Part shown: piece after piece, positions 24,401-53,370 of the stretch
Numbering within the stretch: the stretch's first letter is position 1
How the letters are laid out: each line of letters starts with the position of its first letter
NCBI GenBank assembly: GCA_017562135.1
Contig: QEYB01000952.1
Span: 124,001-188,000, forward strand
Source of the DNA: Dipylidium caninum
Lineage: Eukaryota; Platyhelminthes; Cestoda; Cyclophyllidea; Dipylidiidae
Length of the DNA stretch: 64,000 bases
Reading direction: 5' to 3'
Notes under the pieces: generated by a model
What the model saw: the letters and a program-made list of their open reading frames with translations, nothing else
What the model was told of the DNA's origin: nothing
Databases searched by the model: none
Program-made: the position numbers and the translations under genes

Positions 24401-27400
24401 CAATGTTTCCAATAGCGTGCGTTTCAATGTATCGTGAGGGCCATGATGGGGAGCGTGGACAAGTGAAGAAGCGAAAGACGTTGAAGTATATGCTGAAATT
24501 TAGGATGTCGTAAACGTTTTGACAACAGGGAGGTAGAAGGCCTCAGTGGGTAGGCGGCCGCAGCATGTGCCGCAGCAGCAGGTCTCGTCCTGAAGACGCT
24601 TTACACCTTGTAGAGGATGGTTTTCCGCCCAGGGAACACCAATAAGCGAACAGTTAGGTTAACGTTGGGAAGAACATCTACTCCAAACAGCCACTATTTC
24701 ATTCGACGGGGTTGTGTGTAAAGCAAACACCTGCACGAAGGATGGCGATCATGCATACTCCGGCTCCAGAGTGTTGAAGGAAATGTAACATTTTAGAGGA
24801 TGTTAGATTATTTTTGTTATATCACCGCTTCGAGGGAATGCAGGCTCTTGCGCCCCACCTACAGTTCAGGGTTACTCGATTGGAACACCCGCGCTTCGAC
24901 TGGTGCTGCCAGCAAAACGATGCCCATCTTGAAGCACTAGGCGGTGCCATGGCCGCTGGGACCAACTTTCAAAGCACAATCAGCACCTTGAGATCGAGGG
25001 AAAAAATCTATGAGTTGATTCCTCTTGCACCTTTCGTCCACAAACACACACACCCACACGCACTTGTCTCTCGATGCCTTCGCCGTGTCGCCTTCCCCTC
25101 TTGACTCCCTCGGGAACAGGCGTGTGGCCTTCGTGCAACAAATTGCTTTCGGGTCGCCATCATCAACACTGAGCAATTATGCCTCTGTCCATTTGCGAAA
25201 GAAAAAGTGCCTCCCGAAAAACATTTTACGACTGCTGGTGGGAGACCCCCCAGACCGCCCCGGCGGTGTCATTAAGTCTACTGGATTCCTGGTCGAAGCG
25301 TGTGTTATTCACTGTTTTGGTAATTTTGCTCTCGGGCGAAAACGATGTCCACGCCACTCTCATAAGTAGCCTCTCACGGCTGCACCCGGTCTTTACCACC
25401 TCGTTGAAGCGAAATGAAGCAGTAGTGTTGGGACAGACCCACCTTCTTCTCCTCGTTAGGCATCTTCCAACGCTTAACTAGTAAATCTGACTAATGGTCT
25501 TTCTTCTTTTCTGTAGCTTCTGACAACCACGACGTCACAGTCTGTAAGTTTGCTCGCCAGCTCCGGGGACTGTTGCTCGTCAGCAAAGTGCTCGCGTGCT
25601 GTTGTGGTTGCTGTGCGGTGTGAGGTCTCCATGGCAAAGTTGCTCTGAAATGCATGTTATTAGGGAATTGTTGCCTTGGCTCGGGCTTAGGGATTACTGC
25701 CATCTAGCTTGTACTAGACGGTTTTGAGGCGTGTTCAACCGAATGATCTCACATTCGTAGAGTTTCGTGCGAAGCAATCGCTTAAGCAACTTGTTTCAAC
25801 TTTGTATTTGCATTGGACTTTCAATTCTTACTTATTAATTCCTTTACCATTCATTTCAGATGAAGTAGTGCACATCGATCCTCGAAAAATGCACAGAAAA
25901 AAAGGTTCCTGTGGAGGTAAACTTAGTCGTCGTCCTTCAATGTAAACGAGAAGGGCATCAGTACGACAGTAGAACTGTTTCCCCCATTGAGCCATTTCAA
26001 AATGCCATTTTCCACTTTGCAGGCTGCCGAAAGTCTAAGACCACAGTTTGTGAGTAATTTTGCATCTCTGACTGCCGTGCTTTTCTTCCAGCTCAATGTG
26101 CACGATCGTAGACTGTCAACAGGAGCACTTGTTTGCTTGTTTGTTTGCCTGTTTGTTTGTTTCACGTGAAGGAAGAAATGGCAGAGACATACAATTGGGT
26201 GGACGAGGACTCGTTGGCTCTTTTCTAGTCCGTTCTCGATGATCAACACATTTGTTTTAGACGAAATAGTGTCCGTTGAACCTGAAAATCGAATTCTCCA
26301 AGAAGGTCAGTCTTTCTCCTTCACAATAAACCCCATTTTATGTGCCTGCTTCACTTTATGCTCAAAAAGTTTCTGGTTTTTGATACCCAGCGGCGATTTC
26401 CACCGACTTTTATAGGAGGCTGGTCGATCGCAAGCGCCGACCACTCGAGTCTTGAGTGCATCGAGGTGGTGCATTTCGGTGTCCACAGAGTCTTATTTCG
26501 TAGCAAAAAGGGCATTTCAGCGTCCATTGAGCTAATAAAATTTATAGAACACATTAAATCTCCGAAGAGCGGAAATTGTCCTTAAGGCCAACTTGCCCCA
26601 CATAACAGAAAGGAACGACAACTATGAAAATGGAATTTCCACTTAGCAAGCCAGCCTATCTGTTTTGAAGTGCTTTCTGCTAAACAAGCACGGCAATTAA
26701 AGGCATTTGCGTGCCTTAGATTCAGTCGAACTAGCTCAGTCATTGCTATTAATAGAGAAACTTTATCTACTATTGCAACTTCGAATTATGGAGCCTAGAA
26801 AGTCTCCTCTCCATTTCGTAATGCCATGATTTGCCTTCACATTTTCGCTTTAAATCGTCTAACCCTAAAAGAACTGTTTATATGAAGCACTAAACCACAT
26901 GTCCCCGCCTTGAACTCGCTCACAAGTCTTTCCCCTCCAACAGTCCCGATCGTCCAACAGGCTGCATTGGCGCCGGCGCCCTGCCGAGGTACGCACCCCA
27001 TCAGTCTGTTTAGCATTTTGCTCTCGATGCTTCGTAAAGAGACTTATTGTGTTATGCTGAGCTGGCTGTCAAAAGTGGAAATAAATACATTCCTCCCGCT
27101 ATTTATAAGGGTTAGATTTGCATAATTTACCCACTCCTAACGTGACTCGAAGTCATCAAAGGACTGTCTGTGTCTACATTTGTTTATCACCCTACCTCCC
27201 CGATTCAAATTAGTTCTGTCTTTCGACGGTTTGCTTGTTAAGACATCTACAGGGTCCTTTGCTCTGCTCTCTGTGGGAGGTTAAGATCTTCATTTTATCG
27301 TTTGGCAGAAGCCGTCAATCTGAGGAGAGAAGGCGTAGTTTCGACAGACGGTAAGTTGGATGATTTGCCAAATTTGCCATCATGCATCTGTGCGTTCTAT

Positions 27401-28735
27401 TTTTAACTTAGGGGTTTCCCCCGCCTATGCCTGTTTATTTGGACGTCTAAGGTATGGCATTTGTGTATTTCAGGAGATTCGTCTACTGATGAGAACGTAA
27501 GTAGAACCGGTTTTGAGAGACTGAAAAGCGGTGGAAGCTGATGAGAGCTAAGAAAGTGTCTCTTTTAGCCAATGACCCTCCACTCAAATATTATCTACAA
27601 CGAGCGTCGTCAGCGGATGACCGTGTTTATCCGCAACCTCGGATGCTCCGACGGCGCACTGAAGCACTCGGTAGGCCTTGCAGTCGGCACAGTTGAGCTC
27701 TGCGCTGTCCACATGCATGGAAGGGGGGGGGGGGGCACACATCCTTTTCTCTCAAACAGACATGATGTTTTGGCTGGATAGTCCCAAGTGCTATCTAGAC
27801 GAAGAATCGAGCGAGTCGATAAGCATCTCTGTCACCCTGTTTAGCTAGAATCCATACCATGCTTAGTCGCACGAAATGTCCTCCGACAAATGGAGCAACA
27901 TTGTTTATTTTCTGCAGGTCAAGTGTGTGCTCTGCACCGCGGATGGTCGCAGGATTGAAAGAAGGACCAGCAGCAGGGCTGGCGCCAACCCCTATTTCAA
28001 CGAAGAGGTCAAATTCAGAAAGCTCGTTCGATGTGGGTCTCCGTTTAGCAGAATACGCTTCCGTGAGGTTGTGGGGTGCGACTCAAAACTGACAGGCTGC
28101 TTAGTGAAAGATCTGAGGCCATAAATTTACTCCACTCATAATCGTTGTAGCAACTGACGCAAAACATCATATCTACAATCGGCAAACGCTCATATGATGT
28201 TTGATTTCTGCAAATAGCCTCACAAGCCACTGTGGCTACTGGTTGGCGTCGTTGTGGCAGAGTCAACACCACCCTCCCCCACTTTATCCCGGGAATTTCA
28301 CCTGTGTTAACATTGCAGCGGACATTCGTGGAGGGCACCTGCTGTTCACAGTGCTGACGGCAAAAGGCCACAGGAACACAGTTGCCGGCATGGGAATAAT
28401 TCCGGGCTCCAAAATCAACCTCGACCGCGACGAGCCTCACAGCGTTGCCATCACGCACAAATACTGCTCCAAGGTGTGCTCCACTCCGGTGGCATTCACG
28501 CACGCCCTCAAACCCCTTCAAGCAACCGCTTTGCCCGATAAGCCACTTTAATTCTTGTACAATGCTAAGCTGATTTAGTCATTGAGCGCCCATATCTCTC
28601 AAGTTAACTTTCTTTTTACCCACAAAGATCCCGAGGAAGTTCGTTTTCAATCCGGCGGATATTACAACGGAACCAGAGAGCCTCGTGCGTATAATCTACC
28701 CTAAGTCAAGCGACCACATTGAAATTTATCAGTAG
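18416..28735 (+). CDS. tandem C2-domain protein with micro-exon linker (23 coding exons)
   Basis: Synaptotagmin-type double-C2 protein of unknown subfamily. Exons: 18416-18486, 18881-18918, 19054-19088, 19177-19302, 19757-19943, 20564-20712, 20852-20885, 21695-21733, 23108-23149, 23322-23393, 23656-23682, 24222-24320, 25517-25543, 25860-25916, 26023-26049, 26261-26305, 26944-26988, 27309-27350, 27474-27496, 27569-27670, 27918-28032, 28319-28473, 28628-28735. All 23 keep one frame, giving 554 residues. C2A about 57-200 (ILNVYIRYEERKQVLDVLV; PHFNSDFQF; TGTLVFDII). Linker 203-395 is Ser-rich. C2B about 396-550 (IIYNERRQRMTVFIRNL; NPYFNEEVKF; GHLLFTVLTA). The acidic Ca2+ loops of classical synaptotagmins are not visible, so Ca2+-independent membrane or protein binding is inferred. 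No transmembrane segment was seen. ATG 18416 lies nine bases after an acceptor-like CCACCAG; upstream exons are possible. AATAAA follows the stop. Confidence 0.75.
20041..20070. repeat. 10-bp G-rich tandem repeat
   Basis: Three adjacent copies of GTCGCCGGGG (the third GTAGCCGGGG) in the intron between the second and third C2A exons of the + strand tandem-C2 gene. Repeated G runs could form a G-quadruplex on the sense strand. Confidence 0.75.
20852..27496 (+). other. micro-exon array encoding the C2A-C2B linker
   Basis: Between an entry exon (20852-20885, phase 0 to 1) and an exit exon (27474-27496, phase 1 to 0) lie eleven exons of 39, 42, 72, 27, 99, 27, 57, 27, 45, 45 and 42 nt. Every one starts and ends in phase 1 and is a multiple of three. 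Any subset can be skipped without a frameshift. Two more segments fit the same rule but are unproven: 22280-22546 (267 nt, fully open) and 27253-27279 (27 nt, weak donor GTTAAG). Confidence 0.65.
26129..26162. repeat. TTTG-type tetranucleotide repeat
   Basis: Imperfect GTTT/GCTT/GCCT units in the intron between the 27-nt and 45-nt linker exons of the tandem-C2 gene. It begins about 80 bases after the donor at 26050. Simple-sequence DNA, probably length-variable. Confidence 0.8.
27723..27735. repeat. homopolymeric G tract (13 G)
   Basis: Thirteen consecutive G in the intron between the first and second C2B exons of the tandem-C2 gene, about 50 bases after the donor. Length may be unreliable in the assembly. 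Confidence 0.85.
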
Positions 28736-28762
28736 ACATGTGCCCTTTCTTCTTCCTCTTCT

Positions 28763-28768
28763 AATAAA
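28763..28768 (+). terminator. polyadenylation signal AATAAA
   Basis: Canonical AATAAA 28 bases after the TAG of the + strand tandem-C2 gene, giving a very short 3' UTR. It supports the predicted last exon. Confidence 0.65.
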
Positions 28769-30279
28769 GTCGAGCATTCTGGTTCCGACTGAGTTGAAGG
28801 GCAAAGCGCGACGTATAAGATTTCAGCGGACAACCTCCCCTCCTCCGGTTATATGCAGGGAAGAGGTAAAGTCTGCCTTCGGCAAAGGCGCAAATGTTGA
28901 TCGTGTGACCGCTGGCACATGTGCCACTGTCTCTCGTTATGCAGAAATGGGCATCACCTCTTATTAACTTTGTCCGGCGGATCACACTAGTTAGCAATAT
29001 TGTAGGTCTATTAGACGACCAGTTGGGTGTATATTCCGCAAACAGCATCGGAGACGTGCTCAAGAGGGGCTTAACCACAAGTAAGGCGATAAGTCTACTC
29101 GTGCGGGCGATGTAAGCACACCACCGGTGCCATGAGAGTGTTCCTGAAGGCTATAAATCATCATTTTAAGTGTCACAGAAGGAATATAGTTTCGACTTGG
29201 CAGTCGAGTGGTCCATTGAACAGGGGCTGTTTTATAGATCGTGTAAGCACAACCTTAGTACATTTCAACGTCAGTCGTTTAAGTTAAACGTTCCGGGAAA
29301 GGTGTGAAACAAACCAGAAGTATTACACGATGAAAGTGTAAGTAACAGCGAATGACCCTTCCCCTCTGCGTACATCACATACCGACTGGTACTCTTCCAT
29401 TCCCGGGAGTGCAATAACTAGGAAGGCAGGATTTGATTTTAACATCTTGTTTCTCCAATCGAGTAAAGATTTTGCAGACAAATATTTGACAAGTTACTTA
29501 TTGTTTTTATCCATAGGGCCGTACACATACACACACACGCACGCAAACGCGGAGATGTAGTGAGCAGAAATGAGCAGAGTTACAACGCAAAATGACGTAG
29601 ATTGGAGGTACAGAGAACAAAACACATCCGCTTGTGATGGACGATTGTGAACTAAGAGAACATATGAAGATAGACGATGTCTCGCAAATCTAAATGAAAT
29701 TCGTGCCACGGAGAAAACATGAGTTGGAGTTTCTATGGGCGTATGCGCACGTATCCTCGAGAGAAACAAGGAGAAAGGTGCGTAAGAGCGCGGATGCATG
29801 CATGAGGCCGTAACACGGTAAGAATAACGATGTAGGAACATATGTTCTAACAAAAACAACAGTATCAGAGGGACAAAAGGGAACATTAGAATGAATAAAG
29901 AGGTGATGAAATCACAGAAATAAGAAATGTGTGGGAATTAAGGGAGAGGTACTTATTCATCGAATGCAATTAAAGGTGTAGAGTAAAAGAAGAACAAGAG
30001 AGCAGGATGGTTGAATGCAAGATCGAGGAAGACCGGAGGTGTGAAGAGCCGCTGTTCATCTTAGGGGAAGGAGAGGAGAGCAACGCGGTTGTGTGCAGAG
30101 TAATGAATAGGGTTAAGAGATGTAAATAGGGACCCAAGACTACGAAAGTAGCTTCGAAAATACGGCCTGTTTCGGCCTTTCCGCTAACAAGACTACTTAA
30201 ACGTTAAGTCGAAGTGTGCTAGTGGCATTAACAATGGTAATGGGGGAAATGAGGAGGGGAAGGTGTATACCGGTCCGCC
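28769..30279. other. convergent intergenic / 3' UTR stretch
   Basis: Between the tandem-C2 gene poly(A) signal and the stop codon of the minus-strand TIR gene. Probably contains the long 3' UTR of the TIR gene. An impure CA-rich tract lies at about 29523-29545. From about 29.5 kb the + strand becomes purine-rich, as over minus-strand transcripts elsewhere in the window. No coding exon was recognised. Confidence 0.4.
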
Positions 30280-32550
30280 CTAGCGACCACCCATATTGTC
30301 GCAACCACTCACGTGGGAGTAGGCGTCTGCACGATCGTCGTAATTCGCCTCCCCACCGGGGCCCGTAAAGCCGTCATCCTCACCAAGACCGCCCCCGGGC
30401 GAGAGTTCGTCAAGAGCCTCTATTAGCCGCAGACCTTCGATGAAAGACAGGTTCAACTCAGTCTGCAGGGAGCGAGCGAAATACTCTGGCGCCCAAAAGC
30501 GCATTGCGGCAAGTTGAGATAGAAGGAGGCCGTCGAATGCCCCAGTTACTTGTAGAATTTGTCCCAGACCTCGGAACTTGAGCCATTGCGAAACTGTGCT
30601 CGTAGACCACGAGCGGACCTCGGGACGAACTGCCGACTTGCGGATACGCATTATAGCTTCGGGCGAGGGGGCTCCAGACAGCGGACCGTAAAAAGGTCCC
30701 CTGGGTTGCGCGGTACCTTTGGGCAAGCTGCCATCTCTTCCAAGACTTGTTGTACAGCCGACGTATTCATTGCTTATATTCCTCAATGAACCAGGAATGA
30801 GCCCATCAACATGGTTAGACTGTGAAGGGGCACCAGAAGGTAAAGCGCTTAGAGAGCCTTTCCTATCGTTAGCCATCATGGAGTCCAGGGTTTGTTTAAC
30901 TTCTGCATACAGACCTTGTGCTTGCTGGATGAAGTTATCGAATCCAGCATCCAAATCCCTTCGGCCACTGAGATCAAGAATAACCTGTCCAGCCAGAACG
31001 TCACCAAGCCAACCAGAAGGTTTGTACTTTGGTTGCAGGTAAACGGGAAGGATGTGCCTGGTAGCTTGTTTGAGTGATGAATCACCTCCGGATATGGTGT
31101 TCTGACTGATGAGACCGGGGCGAATGCACTCGATTTCGTAGCGGCAACCAGGAGACAGCCTATAAGCCTCAGAAGCACAAACTACAATGATGCTGGCGGA
31201 GTCAATCATCTTCCTCCATTGTGAGAATGAGGTAGCAGCTGAATAGAGACCCGACATGCCGACGGCGGATGAATCAGGCAGAGCGTTGTCTGAATCTGGC
31301 GTCTCCAATGCAGTCACAGGGAGGCCAGCAGCTTGCAGGCGTTCAGCAATCTTAACGGCAGCCATTCGATTGACTGGGGCAAAGGAAATCATAAAAATGC
31401 CTTGACCTGGTGATATGGAAGCCGATGTCGGAATGGCGAGACGCGCTGACACAGCCTCAAGTGCTTTAGCGATGTGATTCGGGAGGGACGACACCTTCCC
31501 CTCTTTGATTAGACCACAGAGCCAGTTTCCAATTTGTGAATTTAATTCAGACGAAGGATTGGGAGCACGTGGGTCCAAAGAGAGGTTCCAGAGCAGACGA
31601 GCAGCTTCTTCAGCTTCACGAATGGCTACCAGAGAAGGGTTAGTTTGGGCAGCTGCTTCAATGGCCTCTTTAGCGAGCTGCGAGATATTGATGCGCTCAC
31701 CAACCTGGTTTACCGAGACGGAAAGGATGTCTGGTTTTATGCTGTCATTGACCGCCAATGTGGCGATGGCAGATAACAGTTCCGACACCTGAAAGCCGTG
31801 ACAACGTCGTTTTTCTGACGCTTTCGCAGTCACTACATGGTCGACGAGGCCTTGCAAAACACTGCTATTGTTTGGTGGAGCGCCATTGATAAACTGTGTC
31901 ATGAGATTTGTGTCGTTATTATTGACGATATAGGCCAGACATAGATCTGAAATGCACCGGAGAAACTCCTCTTCCCGCAAGAATTTATTGGTTAAGGCGC
32001 TCTTTACAGCGTCTGTGGAGAAGCAGTGCACATTACCAGGGACTCGCGCGATATTGTGGATGATGGAGAGACTGGCCTTCACAAGATAGTAGACATTTTT
32101 GCTGGGTAAGTTATCCAAGTACGGTTGATGGCCTATGTTTAGGTTCAACAGATTGGGAAGACCCGCGTTGGCAAGAGCGGTGGCAAAATCAGGCCAAATT
32201 TCTGAAAAGTTCCAGGTGGTGTTATAGAAGTAGAAGGAGGAGAACCAGATGTTGTCGTTTTTGAAGACGCCCATATTATTAAGCTTCTTCATCATCTTAG
32301 AAGCGAAGGCCGGATAATCAAGGCCAGTAAGGTATTCCGCCAACTCGACGCGGTATTGATGGCAATCGAAATAGAGACGACTGAGTTGTTTTCCGGTCTC
32401 ATACATGGAACGTAAGTCAGTCATGTCTTCAAGGTTATGGAAGACCTGCATTACGGCGTCGACAAAGCTGCGCGCCTCCTCGAGAGTGAAACCCTTACGG
32501 CATTGTGGGATCTCAGGAACACGCTTTGATATGGGTTCAGGATGGTCCAT
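30280..32550 (-). CDS. ARM-like / TIR / SAM domain protein in a single coding exon
   Basis: Intronless open frame of 756 codons from ATG 32550-32548 (MDHPEP). The exon itself starts about 32575 after an acceptor (CTCTCAACAG) and stays open to it. Three regions: an alpha-helical N-terminal part (about 15-380) with ARM/HEAT-like features such as ELLSAIATLAVND and AARLLWNLSLD; a TIR domain (about 385-542) from GIFMISFAP through SIIVVCASEAYRLSPGCRYEIE to YKPSGWLGDVLAGQVILDLSG; and a SAM-like domain (about 645-714) starting WSTSTVSQWLKFRGL. The Cx2E motif (Glu about 472) matches the Glu used by NAD-cleaving TIR domains such as SARM1. The order differs from SARM1 (ARM-SAM-SAM-TIR) and is like invertebrate TIR proteins with a YKPDGWLG motif. 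A cytosolic immune or NAD-related role is inferred only. It lies about 0.6 kb downstream of ARMH1 on the same strand. Confidence 0.85.
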   Translation of the reverse strand: MDHPEPISKRVPEIPQCRKGFTLEEARSFVDAVMQVFHNLEDMTDLRSMYETGKQLSRLYFDCHQYRVELAEYLTGLDYPAFASKMMKKLNNMGVFKNDNIWFSSFYFYNTTWNFSEIWPDFATALANAGLPNLLNLNIGHQPYLDNLPSKNVYYLVKASLSIIHNIARVPGNVHCFSTDAVKSALTNKFLREEEFLRCISDLCLAYIVNNNDTNLMTQFINGAPPNNSSVLQGLVDHVVTAKASEKRRCHGFQVSELLSAIATLAVNDSIKPDILSVSVNQVGERINISQLAKEAIEAAAQTNPSLVAIREAEEAARLLWNLSLDPRAPNPSSELNSQIGNWLCGLIKEGKVSSLPNHIAKALEAVSARLAIPTSASISPGQGIFMISFAPVNRMAAVKIAERLQAAGLPVTALETPDSDNALPDSSAVGMSGLYSAATSFSQWRKMIDSASIIVVCASEAYRLSPGCRYEIECIRPGLISQNTISGGDSSLKQATRHILPVYLQPKYKPSGWLGDVLAGQVILDLSGRRDLDAGFDNFIQQAQGLYAEVKQTLDSMMANDRKGSLSALPSGAPSQSNHVDGLIPGSLRNISNEYVGCTTSLGRDGSLPKGTAQPRGPFYGPLSGAPSPEAIMRIRKSAVRPEVRSWSTSTVSQWLKFRGLGQILQVTGAFDGLLLSQLAAMRFWAPEYFARSLQTELNLSFIEGLRLIEALDELSPGGGLGEDDGFTGPGGEANYDDRADAYSHVSGCDNMGGR

Positions 32551-32576
32551 ATCGTTCGAAGTGAGGGTGGACACTG

Positions 32577-33187
32577 TTGAGAGGATGACTAGATTGACGT
32601 AAAATAAAGTCCAACGATTGAATATAAGTCAATTTGTGAATTTTTGAGCGTCAAACAATTGGGAAATTGAGCACACCTGAGTACTGCTGCTGGTTATCTG
32701 AAACAATTGAAAAGTTATCTTTTACGTCCACATATCATTAGAAGACTACTTGAAATGTAATTAAAGAAATAAGCAATAGATCCTAGCATTGACTTTCGAT
32801 GACAAAAATCAGAGGATATACGTGTACATATAAGGAAATATGAGCCACCAACAAATGATATTAAATAGGACCAGCATTAGGGTTAATAAGTAATAGGGGG
32901 GTATAAATGAAAGAGAAAAAAACACAAACTATAGAGGTTTAAAAAACGAGAAATCAGTAAGAGTTTCAGGCGCACATAATAAAACCTTCATTATAAGACA
33001 ATTGCATGCATTCGTAGGATGCTTTATTTGCGTAATCTCTCAGGTACATTGAGGATTTTCGGTTAGTAAACGGGTCTCGGCAGTGGACATCACTTTTGGT
33101 GAGTGCAGACATCTGAGAAAGCCCTTCGACGTGCAGGTGCTTTAATGTGGGTGATAATCTCGGTATTCCAATGCAGTGTAGCGGTCC
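32577..33187. other. spacer between ARMH1 3' end and TIR gene
   Basis: About 600 bases between the probable last ARMH1 exon and the TIR gene exon on the same strand. It contains a minus-strand AATAAA (33028-33023) and A-rich + strand sequence. No coding exon was recognised. It could hold the TIR gene promoter or be an intercistronic region. Confidence 0.4.
33023..33028 (-). terminator. polyadenylation signal AATAAA (minus strand)
   Basis: TTTATT on the + strand reads AATAAA on the minus strand, about 160 bases after the candidate ARMH1 stop codon at 33190-33188. It supports ARMH1 ending before the TIR gene rather than being fused to it. Confidence 0.5.
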
Positions 33188-51828
<18,641 letters not shown>

Positions 51829-53345
51829 TGATACAAATTCACTACGAAAATAAGTAAAAGAATATAGTCGACGGAAGGTAAACTTTTTGTAAAAGTAACA
51901 GACACAGCTTCCTTTAAAGACCCGCAGAACACAAAAATTTGGGGTGATTTTAACCGTAATTGAAACGAATCAGATGAACTATATGAGGAAGTCTAATGAA
52001 ATAGTAGAAAATTGAAATAAATGCACGGAATTGAACGTGAGCTTAAAAAAGCAGAATGAACACAAGGTACTAGGCAAGGGGCGCAAGCGGGCAAGATAAG
52101 GCATATTCAAAGGTGCTCAAGAGGGAAAACTTGATGACGACAGAAAAATAAATACAAAGGTCTAAAAATAAAGTTTCCCGGGCAATCTGAGTTGGTCACA
52201 GTGTAAAAAAACGTATCAGTGCACGCCGAAGAAATTGATAACGATGTGCGCAAGGAAGAAAATAAAGAGCAGAAAGTATTTCATCCTCGATAACATAAAT
52301 AGCACACAACAGATTATTATGTTAAAAGTTTCCCCTAACTAGTCGATGAAAAAAATGAAGGCATAGCGAAGTCCCTTCTTCCCCTATTATAAAACACACG
52401 TTTAGAGATGTTAACAGTCAGACATTGCTATATATAAACAAAAGCCAAAGTAGAAAATATAACCTTTAGGTAACCTGAAAAATATGGTTAAAATTTTAAA
52501 TATAGAAACAGTAGACAACAGTGGCTTTAATGGAACATATTAATGTAGATAATTCTGTACGATCAAATTCAACTCTTAAAACATAAACTTTGAAAGCATT
52601 AGTGTTTCAGTCAATCGACATCCTCAACTTACCTATGAGGCAGTGTAGGATCAACTGCATAATTGTAAAAAGCTCAAATATTGTAAAAATCCGAAAGATA
52701 TGCGAAGGTGACTATAAGGGTGCTGACTCCGGATACGAGTTTGATAAGAGTTTCAAGACTGTGTAATTTTACCGTCCACCGAGGCATTTGCCACTTGAAT
52801 TCATTTGATTCGAGATCCATGATGTAACCAAACTGTCCATCTCAAACACCACATAGAGACAAGAAAATGTAAGAGAGGAAACAAATGCGTTAGACGATGA
52901 TAACCGATATATTGTCAGGTGATATCGATACCACGTATATATGACTAATTGGGAACACCAGGCTAAATGTTTTGAGGAAACTTAATCTGCTTTCTTAACC
53001 GCAAAAGGCTGAGTTGCATTGCGAACGTTGAATTTCTGATACATAAAACTTTTTCCAGTGAGTAATGAGTTTTTAATGCAAATTCGTGCTTATTTCCTCA
53101 AAGCGGCTTTACTACCAGACAAATATAGTACTACCATCCTCGAAAACACTCCATAATAATTTCTGCAACTCAAAAATACTTTAAAATGCCCAATCACCAG
53201 TAGATTACAAATGGTTATAGGAGGTTTCAAACTCAATTCTTATCGGATTTAAGATTAGAAACGAAAATAGTGACATAAAATAATCAATTTATTTACCTGT
53301 TAGATTATTTGTAGTGGTTTACTCACATATATGATCTTTTTGCAG
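51829..53345. promoter_or_regulatory. divergent promoter region of ARMH1 and GTF2E1 (inferred)
   Basis: About 1.5 kb between divergent genes. The + strand is A-rich up to about 53.2 kb and T-rich afterwards. This suggests transcription starts in both directions near 53.2-53.3 kb, with an ARMH1 outron or 5' UTR intron filling most of the stretch. No core promoter motif could be named. Confidence 0.35.
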
Positions 53346-53370
53346 AGAAAACTGAAACCAGGATTTCAAA

